From Enterobacteriaceae bacterium LSJC7 (lineage in GTDB: Bacteria > Pseudomonadota > Gammaproteobacteria > Enterobacterales > Enterobacteriaceae), in contig AMFN01000003.1 in NCBI GenBank assembly GCA_000302695.1, forward strand, positions 930,001 through 994,000: 64,000 bases of DNA, read 5' to 3'. Below are positions 57,349-64,000 of the stretch, one piece after another (within the stretch, counting starts at the first letter, position 1; each line of letters begins with the position of its first letter). A program made the translations under genes and the position numbers. A model generated the notes under the pieces. That model was not told the DNA's origin, did no database searches, and worked only from the letters and a program-made list of their open reading frames with translations.

Positions 57349-58778
57349 TTGTTCCTGCTTGTGGTCCAGGCTGGCAGCTCAATACGAAAACAGACGTCGG
57401 CCTGGGTATCATCCACCAGGCTCAGAGCGCCCTGCATTTGTTGTACGCAGTCCCTGGCAATGCTCAACCCCAGTCCGCTTCCCTTAACCGCACCTTTACG
57501 TTGCTGACTGCCCTGGAAAAACGGCTCAAAAATCATAGCACTTTCGCTGTGCACAATGGGCTGCCCGGTATTGGCAACCTCAATCACCAGATGCTCCTGC
57601 TCCAGCCGACTGCGCAGATAAATGGTACCGGATTCAGTGCCATAGTGCACCGCATTGGAGTAGAGATTATCGAGTGCGCTCAACAGCAGGCCTGGCTCTG
57701 CCATGCACTCAGGCTGTGCCAGCGCAACCTGCGTTTTCATCTTTTTAGCCCGGGCAGGGAGTGAATGCGCGGCAATCACGCGCTCAAATAAGGGTGCAAG
57801 CGCCACCGGCTCGCTGTGGGCGCGGGTGTCAGCCAGCCTGCGATTATAGTCGAGAAGTTGTTCTATTAACGTTTGCAGGTTACGGCTGCTGTCATCAAGA
57901 ATAGCGACCACCTCTTCCTGCTCTGCGGTTAGCGGCCCCACCACTTTATCGGCCAACAGCGCCGTTCCCTCACGCATACTGGCAAGCGGGGTTTTCAGCT
58001 CGTGTGAAATATGGCGCAGAAACTGATGGCGCTGTGACTCAAGCCATGTCAGGCGTTCACTGAGCCAGATAATACGTTGACCGACCGAACGCAGTTCGCG
58101 CGGTCCACGAAAAAGCTGTACGTCACTCAGACGTTTTCCCTCTCCCAGCCGATTGATCATGCGCTCCAGCCTTTTTACCGGACCGATTATCATGCCGGTA
58201 AACAGCATCATCAGTGCAAGGCTGACCAGAAATAGCCCCAGCGCCTGCCAGCCAAAGAACTGGCCGCGTTCGGCAATCTCCTGCTGTAACTGCTGACCGC
58301 GTGAGAACACCACGGTACGCGTGGCCTGTACCATTTCTGCATTAGCGCGCGCAAACCTCTCAAGGTAGCCGGATGCGAGAGGCTCAGGTCCGCTGTTCTG
58401 GCACTTAAGCACCGCAAGGCGATTAAGGTCCTCACGCAGCGCTTTCCAGACCGCTTTGTCGGGTAGCACGCCTGCATGGGCGTCCAGCATTTCGCTATAA
58501 CGCTGGCGCTGGCTTTGGTACACCCGCTCAAGCGTTGGGTTATCCAGCACGCAGTACTGGCGATAGCTGCGCTCCATTTCCAGTGCAGCGTTGGTCATCG
58601 CTTCACTGCGACGGGCATCAGTGAGCGTGGTGCGGTTGGTGGAGGCCGCCTGAGCACTGAGCGCATTCAGGCTTTGCCATGCCTGCCATGCCAGTACCAG
58701 CAACGGTAACAGCACCAGCAAAAAGGCCATCATCACCAGTTGGCGCAGCGAGCGGGGAAAGGTAAGCCAGCGTTTCAA
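57345..58778 (-). CDS. glrK: Sensor histidine kinase GlrK (QseE)
   Basis: A membrane histidine kinase that phosphorylates GlrR. Two membrane helices (LVMMAFLLVLLPLLVLAWQ near the N-terminus and ALGLFLVSLALMMLFTGMIIG near 175-195) flank the sensor domain. A HAMP-like linker, the phospho-His in ISHELKTPLASM, and ATPase boxes GSGLGLSIARD follow. The start is taken at the TTG (58778) giving MKRW, which aligns with E. coli GlrK and has GAGGGA at proper distance; ATG 58784, two codons upstream, abuts that site and is the alternative. Confidence 0.93.
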   Translation of the reverse strand: MKRWLTFPRSLRQLVMMAFLLVLLPLLVLAWQAWQSLNALSAQAASTNRTTLTDARRSEAMTNAALEMERSYRQYCVLDNPTLERVYQSQRQRYSEMLDAHAGVLPDKAVWKALREDLNRLAVLKCQNSGPEPLASGYLERFARANAEMVQATRTVVFSRGQQLQQEIAERGQFFGWQALGLFLVSLALMMLFTGMIIGPVKRLERMINRLGEGKRLSDVQLFRGPRELRSVGQRIIWLSERLTWLESQRHQFLRHISHELKTPLASMREGTALLADKVVGPLTAEQEEVVAILDDSSRNLQTLIEQLLDYNRRLADTRAHSEPVALAPLFERVIAAHSLPARAKKMKTQVALAQPECMAEPGLLLSALDNLYSNAVHYGTESGTIYLRSRLEQEHLVIEVANTGQPIVHSESAMIFEPFFQGSQQRKGAVKGSGLGLSIARDCVQQMQGALSLVDDTQADVCFRIELPAWTTSRNK

Positions 58779-58897
58779 GAACATTCCCTCAATGTTTTTC
58801 CTGGCACCGATGCTAACGCAGCCAGCGCCTGAACGACAGCAGCAATACGCCTGCGTGAAGCACAATCAGCAGACGTGACTTTCACTGACAGGACAGT

Positions 58898-58946
58898 GGG
58901 GTTTGGGGTTTGGGGTTTGGGGTTTGGGGTTTGGGGTTTGGGGTTT
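58898..58946. repeat. Seven tandem GGGGTTT repeats
   Basis: Exactly seven copies of the 7-nt unit GGGGTTT (49 nt), G-rich on the plus strand, between the glmY terminator and the glrK start. With seven G4 runs and short T3 loops, the plus strand could form G-quadruplexes. On the glrK transcript side it reads AAACCCC. Telomere-like arrays are rare in enterobacterial leaders. Confidence 0.95.
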
Positions 58947-58979
58947 GAAAAAAGGTTAACGCGGAAAGTCAGCAGAAAA

Positions 58980-59212
58980 GAAAAAACCCGCTTCTGTCTT
59001 TCAGAAGCGGGCTTTTCACAGGGTTCAGTCCGTGGTGTGATGACCACAGCCCGAGAATCAGGCGGTGCCTTACTCAACGTTACGCCCGGAGCCTGATAAA
59101 GGACTCATGTCACAATAATCAGTAGTTGGACGGCAGGCACCTTTTTGTGCGTCATTCGAAGTTTATGTAGCGCAACCTTGCGGGGCTGACATAAGAAGGT
59201 GAATGAGCCACT
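58980..59212 (-). ncRNA. glmY: GlmY small RNA
   Basis: GlmY sequesters RapZ, sparing GlmZ and so raising glmS translation and amino-sugar synthesis. The minus strand starts AGTGGCTCATTCACC and continues with TTATGTCAGCCCC and TTCGAATGACGCACAAAA, matching the GlmY 5' region. It lies in the glrK-purL gap where E. coli carries glmY. The 3' end is set at a strong hairpin (CCCGCTTCTG/CAGAAGCGGG) followed by TTTTTT, giving about 233 nt, longer than the 184 nt of E. coli; the end is approximate. Confidence 0.85.
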
Positions 59213-59218
59213 GTCATA

Positions 59219-59239
59219 ACCATAGCACGAAACGTGCCA
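59219..59239 (-). promoter_or_regulatory. Overlapping sigma54 and sigma70 promoters of glmY
   Basis: On the minus strand TGGCACGTTTCGTGC gives the sigma54 -24 GG and -12 GC in correct spacing. A sigma70-like -10 (TATGGT, 59224-59219) lies at the right distance from the RNA start at 59212. Such overlapping promoters are known for glmY. Confidence 0.8.
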
Positions 59240-59256
59240 GCTTTAGGGTTAACTCA

Positions 59257-59440
59257 TAATTAATTGATAAAAAAGGAAAAACAACAAAGCGGTATTAATT
59301 ATCAAAAATGAGCATCAGCCTAAACCTGTCGCTAAAACCCGACACAGTTATTATCGAAAAATGCTACTGATAAAAATCAATAACTTAAATGTCTCCTTTC
59401 GGAGACACTTAAGCTTGTACTCTGTCGCAATTTACCGACA
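59257..59440 (-). promoter_or_regulatory. Three GlrR sites and two IHF matches upstream of glmY
   Basis: Exact TGTC-N10-GACA motifs occur at 59327-59344, 59390-59407 and 59423-59440, the known GlrR recognition pattern. WATCAANNNNTTR matches for IHF lie at 59257-59269 (minus strand) and 59375-59387 (plus strand). The set is the usual layout of a sigma54 enhancer: activator sites upstream, with DNA bending bringing GlrR to the promoter. Confidence 0.85.
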
Positions 59441-59477
59441 ATTTAGTTTCATCGAGCAAACGTCACGACATAAAACT

Positions 59478-62400
59478 TTAGCCCAACTGTTTGCGCGCAT
59501 TGCGGAACAGGCGCATCCACGGACCATCTTCATTCCAGTCCTGCGGATGCCAGGAGTTAGCAACGCTGCGGAACACGCGCTCCGGGTGCGGCATCATGAT
59601 CGTCACACGACCACTTTCGCTGGCAACCGCAGTTATCCCATTCACAGAACCGTTCGGGTTAGCCGGGTACGCCTGCGTGACCTTGCCAAAGTTATCCACG
59701 TAGCGCATTGCCACCAGACCTTTGCTTTCCAGCTGTGTCAGCTGCGCCGCATCACGGAACTCTACCTGCCCTTCGCCGTGAGAAACGGCAATCGGCAGAC
59801 GCGACCCCACCATGCCATCGAGCAGCAGTGAAGAACTGGCGCTCACCTCCACCAGGCTGAAGCGCGCCTCAAAACGCTCTGACTGGTTACGCACAAAACG
59901 CGGCCACAGGTCACTGCCGGGAATAAGCTCGCGCAGGTTAGACATCATCTGGCAGCCGTTACATACGCCGAGTGCCAGCGTCTGCGGGCGATGGAAGAAG
60001 CGTTCGAACTCGTCGCGCACCTGGGCATTAAACAGAATGGATTTTGCCCAGCCCTCGCCAGCACCAAGCACATCGCCGTAGGAGAAGCCACCGCACGCCA
60101 CCAGCGTATGGAAAGACTCCAGATTACGACGCCCGGCAAGCAGGTCGCTCATGTGCACATCAACAGCCTCGAAACCTGCCCTGTCGAATGCCGCGGCCAT
60201 TTCCACATGCGAGTTAACGCCCTGCTCACGCAGCACCGCCACCCTGGGTCGCGCGCCGGTCGCGATATACGGTGCGGCAACGTCCTCATTCATATCAAAT
60301 GACAGCTTCACGTTCAGACCTGGATCGGCGTCGTTGCGTTTGGCATCATGCTCGCTGTCGGCACAGACTGGGTTGTCGCGCAGGCGCTGCATCTGCCAGG
60401 TGGTTTCAGCCCACCACATGCGCAGCTGAGTGCGGCTTTCAGTAAACACGGTCTGTTCGCCCGCACTCAGCACAAAACGGTCGCCCGGCACGGCTTTACC
60501 GAGGTAATGCACACAATCTGCCAGACCATAGTCACGCAGCAGGCTTTCAACAGACTCACGCTCTGCGCCAGCAACCTGAATCACCGCACCCAGTTCTTCG
60601 TTAAACAGTGCGGCCAGGCGGTCATCGCCAAGAGTTGCAATATCTGCCTCTACACCACAGTGGCCGGCAAAGGCCATTTCTGCGAGCGTCACCAACAGGC
60701 CACCGTCGCCGCGATCGTGATAGGCCAGCAGTTTACCCTGCGCCAGCAGCGCCTGGATGGCATCGAAAAAGCCTTTCAGCTGCTGCACATCACGCACATC
60801 CGCAGGCTTGTCACCCAGCTGGCGATAGACCTGAGCCAGCGCCGTCGCACCCAGCGCGTTGTGGCCCTTACCGAGGTCGATAAGCAGCAGCGCGTTGTCA
60901 TCGGTACGCAGTTGCGGTGTCACGGTCTGGCGCACATCTTCCACACGGCCAAAGGCAGAAATCACCAGTGAGAGCGGCGAGGTCATTTCGCGCTGCTCAC
61001 TGCCTTCCTGCCAGCGGGTTTTCATCGACATGGAGTCTTTGCCCACCGGAATGGTCAGCCCCAGCGCCGGACACAACTCTTCGCCCACCGCTTTGACCGC
61101 CTCATACAGCCCGGCATCTTCACCTGGGTGTCCGGCTGCCGCCATCCAGTTAGCGGAAAGTTTCACACGCTTGAGGTCGCCAATGCGGGTACTGGCAATA
61201 TTGGTCAGCGCCTCGCCGACGGCCAGACGGGCAGAAGCCGCAAAGTCGAGCAGCGCCACCGGGGCGCGCTCGCCGATTGCCATTGCCTCACCGTAGTAGC
61301 TGTCAAGGCTTGCCGTGGTCACAGCACAGTTAGCCACTGGCACCTGCCACGGCCCTACCATCTGGTCACGTGCCACCATGCCGGTTACCGAGCGATCGCC
61401 AATGGTAATAAGGAAGGTTTTTTCCGCAACAGCGGGCAGATGCAGCACGCGCTTAATGGCATCATGCAGTTCAACGCCCGCCAGGTTCAGTGCTTTGCCA
61501 CTGGCCTTGTGGGTAGCAACATCGCGGGTCATTTTCGGCGTTTTGCCTAACAGCACGTCCAGCGGCATATCAATAGGCTGGTTGTCGAAGTGGCTGTCAT
61601 TGAGGGTCAGATGCTGCTCCTGCGTCGCCTCACCAATCACCGCGTATGGTGCGCGCTCGCGCTGGCACAGCGCATCAAACAGGGCAAGCTGCTCCGGTGC
61701 CACCGCCAGTACATAGCGCTCCTGCGATTCGTTGCACCATACTTCCAGCGGGCTCATACCCGGCTCGTCGCTGAGAATATCGCGCAATTCAAAGCGCCCG
61801 CCGCGCCCGCCGTCGCTTACCAGCTCCGGCATGGCGTTAGACAGGCCGCCCGCGCCCACGTCATGAATAAACAGAATCGGGTTGTCATCGCCAAGCTGCC
61901 AGCAGCGGTCAATCACTTCCTGGCAGCGGCGCTCCATTTCCGGGTTATCACGCTGTACGGACGCAAAATCCAGATCGGCATCGGACTGACCGGATGCCAT
62001 TGACGATGCCGCACCGCCGCCCAGACCAATGTTCATCGCCGGACCGCCCAGTACAATCAGCTTCGCACCAGGCGGGATTTCGCCTTTCTGCACGTGATCA
62101 GCACGAATGTTACCGATACCGCCTGCCAGCATGATGGGTTTGTGATAGCCGCGCAGCTCGCAGCCATTGTGGCTGTCCACCTGCTCTTCATAGGTACGGA
62201 AATAGCCGTTCAGCGCCGGACGACCAAATTCGTTGTTAAACGCAGCGCCGCCAAGCGGGCCTTCTGTCATGATATCCAGAGCGGACACAATACGTTCAGG
62301 GCAGCCAAAGTCCTGCTCCCACGGCTGCTCAAAGCCCGGAATACGCAGGTTAGAGACAGAGAAACCCACCAGCCCGGCTTTCGGTTTAGCACCGCGCCCG

Positions 62401-63365
62401 GTTGCGCCTTCATCGCGAATTTCTCCGCCGGAGCCGGTTGCCGCGCCCGGCCACGGTGAAATGGCGGTCGGGTGATTGTGGGTTTCGACTTTCATCAGGA
62501 TGTGCGCTGGCTCCTGGTGCCAGGCGTAACGGTCACCCTCGGCATCGGCAAAGAAGCGGCCAACCTCAGAGCCTTCCATCACCGCCGCGTTGTCTTTATA
62601 GGCTGACAACACAAAGTCCGGGGTCTGTTCGAAGGTGTTTTTAATCATTTTGAACAGCGATTTGGACTGAGCCTCGCCGTCGATAACCCAGTCGGCGTTA
62701 AAGATTTTATGGCGGCAATGTTCGGAGTTTGCCTGGGCGAACATATACAGTTCGATATCGTTCGGGTTGCGCCCCAGTCGGGTAAACGCCGCCTGCAGAT
62801 AATCAATTTCGTCTTCCGCCAGCGCAAGCCCCAGGCGAATGTTGGCCTCAACCAGTGCTTCACGCCCCTGCCCCAGCAGGTCTACACTCTGAACCGGCAT
62901 CGGCTCATGGTAAGCAAACAGCTCCTGCGCCTGTTCAAATGAGCTGAATACGGTTTCCATCATGCGGTCATGCAGCAGCGTGCTAACGGCTTTCAGCTGC
63001 GCTTCGCTGAGCGCATCACCGTGAATGTAGTACGCCACGCCGCGCTCAAGACGTTTAACTTGCGTCAGCGCACAGTTGCGGGCAATGTCGGTTGCTTTAG
63101 AAGACCACGGCGACAGCGTGCCTGGGCGCGGCGTCACCAGAATCAGCGTGCCCTCGGGGGCATTTTCTTCAATGGTTGGGCCGTATTTCAGCAACCGCGT
63201 CAGGCGGGTGCGTGCTTCATCGTCGAGGGGAGCGGTGAGTTCAGCAAAATGCATATACTCTGCGTATATTCCCTTCACCGGCAGTTGGGCCGCCTTAAAA
63301 CTATCCAGAAGTTTGTTAATACGGAAGGTCGACAGGGCGGGCGAACCACGCAGAATTTCCATCAT
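59478..63365 (-). CDS. purL: Phosphoribosylformylglycinamidine synthase
   Basis: PurL makes FGAM from FGAR, ATP and glutamine in purine synthesis. The 1295 residues match the large single-chain E. coli form: an N-terminal domain, the FGAM synthase core with [13 protein letters not shown] and GGAASSM, and a C-terminal glutaminase domain with the catalytic Cys in [11 protein letters not shown] and His in [11 protein letters not shown] PurR box overlies its promoter. Confidence 0.98.
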   Translation of the reverse strand: MMEILRGSPALSTFRINKLLDSFKAAQLPVKGIYAEYMHFAELTAPLDDEARTRLTRLLKYGPTIEENAPEGTLILVTPRPGTLSPWSSKATDIARNCALTQVKRLERGVAYYIHGDALSEAQLKAVSTLLHDRMMETVFSSFEQAQELFAYHEPMPVQSVDLLGQGREALVEANIRLGLALAEDEIDYLQAAFTRLGRNPNDIELYMFAQANSEHCRHKIFNADWVIDGEAQSKSLFKMIKNTFEQTPDFVLSAYKDNAAVMEGSEVGRFFADAEGDRYAWHQEPAHILMKVETHNHPTAISPWPGAATGSGGEIRDEGATGRGAKPKAGLVGFSVSNLRIPGFEQPWEQDFGCPERIVSALDIMTEGPLGGAAFNNEFGRPALNGYFRTYEEQVDSHNGCELRGYHKPIMLAGGIGNIRADHVQKGEIPPGAKLIVLGGPAMNIGLGGGAASSMASGQSDADLDFASVQRDNPEMERRCQEVIDRCWQLGDDNPILFIHDVGAGGLSNAMPELVSDGGRGGRFELRDILSDEPGMSPLEVWCNESQERYVLAVAPEQLALFDALCQRERAPYAVIGEATQEQHLTLNDSHFDNQPIDMPLDVLLGKTPKMTRDVATHKASGKALNLAGVELHDAIKRVLHLPAVAEKTFLITIGDRSVTGMVARDQMVGPWQVPVANCAVTTASLDSYYGEAMAIGERAPVALLDFAASARLAVGEALTNIASTRIGDLKRVKLSANWMAAAGHPGEDAGLYEAVKAVGEELCPALGLTIPVGKDSMSMKTRWQEGSEQREMTSPLSLVISAFGRVEDVRQTVTPQLRTDDNALLLIDLGKGHNALGATALAQVYRQLGDKPADVRDVQQLKGFFDAIQALLAQGKLLAYHDRGDGGLLVTLAEMAFAGHCGVEADIATLGDDRLAALFNEELGAVIQVAGAERESVESLLRDYGLADCVHYLGKAVPGDRFVLSAGEQTVFTESRTQLRMWWAETTWQMQRLRDNPVCADSEHDAKRNDADPGLNVKLSFDMNEDVAAPYIATGARPRVAVLREQGVNSHVEMAAAFDRAGFEAVDVHMSDLLAGRRNLESFHTLVACGGFSYGDVLGAGEGWAKSILFNAQVRDEFERFFHRPQTLALGVCNGCQMMSNLRELIPGSDLWPRFVRNQSERFEARFSLVEVSASSSLLLDGMVGSRLPIAVSHGEGQVEFRDAAQLTQLESKGLVAMRYVDNFGKVTQAYPANPNGSVNGITAVASESGRVTIMMPHPERVFRSVANSWHPQDWNEDGPWMRLFRNARKQLG

Positions 63366-63430
63366 AAGATCTCTCGTCTTCGAAGCGGCTGTATGGCGCC
63401 CTTACGGGCGTCCGGGGGAAAACGGGCGTC

Positions 63431-63469
63431 ATTATAGAGAATCCGCAGCCCCGACGAAACCGTTTGCGT
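63431..63469 (-). promoter_or_regulatory. purL promoter with PurR box
   Basis: ACGCAAACGGTTTCGT (63469-63454 on the minus strand) is close to the PurR consensus and overlaps the -35 area. A perfect TATAAT -10 lies at 63436-63431. This is the known regulatory plan of purL. Confidence 0.88.
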
Positions 63470-63635
63470 AGAAATAAAATCGTCACACCCTGTATGATAT
63501 TTTGTGCACAAATTGTGCCGCAAGAGTTGCCAGCATACGCATTGTTGAGCAAAATGCTGCTCGCCTTAAACCGTACAATCTGTAGTTCATCATTGTCCCT
63601 TATTGAGATATCAGGCACCGCAGAGATTTAACTTA

Positions 63636-64000
63636 TTGAAAAAGCTAAAGCTTAATTATCTGCTTATTGGTGTTGTGACCCTGCTTCTGGCCATGGCACT
63701 CTGGCCGTCCGTCCCCTGGACCAGCAAAGCCGAAAACCGCATTGCTGAAATAAAAGCGCGCGGTGTGCTGCGCGTGAGCACGGTCGCCACCCCGTTGACG
63801 CTAACCCGCGTCAACGGTAAAGACAGCGGACTTGATTACGAGCTGGCGCAGGGATTTGCCGATTATCTGGGCGTAAAGCTTCAGATAACCGTGCGCTCGG
63901 GTATCGATAAATTATTTGACGACCTGGACAGCGGTAGCGCAGACGTGCTCGCCGCAGGCCTGGTGTATAACAGCGATCGCAGTAAACAATATAATGCGGG
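63636..64000 (+). CDS. mltF: Membrane-bound lytic transglycosylase F, N-terminal part
   Basis: MltF cleaves peptidoglycan glycan strands with a C-terminal Slt domain; only the first 121 codons are in view. The start is a TTG ([14 protein letters not shown]), aligning with E. coli MltF. A membrane/signal segment ([16 protein letters not shown]) is followed by the solute-binding-like N-terminal domain ([44 protein letters not shown]). Cut by the right edge. Divergent from purL. Confidence 0.93.
   Translation, partial: MKKLKLNYLLIGVVTLLLAMALWPSVPWTSKAENRIAEIKARGVLRVSTVATPLTLTRVNGKDSGLDYELAQGFADYLGVKLQITVRSGIDKLFDDLDSGSADVLAAGLVYNSDRSKQYNA

Noticed and set aside
59478-63365. Several 90-200-codon plus-strand frames opposite purL
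   Set aside because: They are antisense to a full-length, well-conserved purL and show no independent features.

Overview
The window is a stretch of Enterobacteriaceae chromosome. From left to right it follows the Escherichia coli K-12 order guaA-guaB-xseA / yfgJ / der-bamB-yfgM-hisS-ispG-rodZ-rlmN-ndk / sseA-sseB-pepB-iscX-fdx-hscA-hscB-iscA-iscU-iscS-iscR-trmJ-suhB / csiE-hcaT / glyA-hmp-glnB-glrR-qseG-glrK-glmY-purL-mltF. Core proteins match the expected family lengths closely, for example GuaB 488 aa, GlyA 417 aa, PurL 1295 aa, IscR 162 aa and GlnB 112 aa. The genus cannot be settled from the sequence. No rRNA, tRNA, CRISPR array, integrase or transposase was seen.

Two accessory blocks interrupt this backbone. 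The first, about 3.6-9.0 kb between xseA and yfgJ, is an orphan set of type VI secretion accessory genes. It holds an SH3-type lipoprotein, a TssJ-like lipoprotein, an unrecognised periplasmic protein, an ImpE/SciE protein, a 54-residue mini-protein overlapping both neighbours, and a membrane-anchored Ser/Thr kinase. No TssA-M core gene is present.

The second block, about 9.4-24.3 kb between yfgJ and der, has three parts. (a) A LacI-type regulator and a beta-glucoside-type PTS EIIBC permease, with two LacI-family operators two helical turns apart. (b) An RND efflux operon (MFP, pump, TetR) whose promoter carries a 39-nt palindrome with a single mismatched pair. (c) An AT-richer island with a LysR-type regulator, an M15 peptidoglycan endopeptidase, a ToxR-like/FidL-like membrane regulator pair and a holin. 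Facing these are three genes for proteins without export signals: an AA10 chitin-type LPMO with no cysteine, a cysteine-rich 124-residue protein and a PixA/AidA-type inclusion-body protein. This resembles the holin/endolysin (type 10) secretion cassettes known from Serratia and Yersinia, and is the best candidate here for an undescribed system.

The rest is housekeeping with clear regulation. It includes the isc Fe-S operon with an IscR type-1 site, PurR boxes at guaB, glyA and purL, an NsrR-like site at hmp, and the glmY sRNA. glmY has a sigma54 promoter, three GlrR sites (TGTC-N10-GACA) and two IHF matches, next to its regulator operon glrK-qseG-glrR. Between suhB and glyA lie less conserved genes: a periplasmic protein, a DUF1007/NicO metal-transport pair, csiE, hcaT, a YnfC-like protein and an MFS transporter. 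pbpC and yfhM, found between ndk and sseA in E. coli K-12, are absent.
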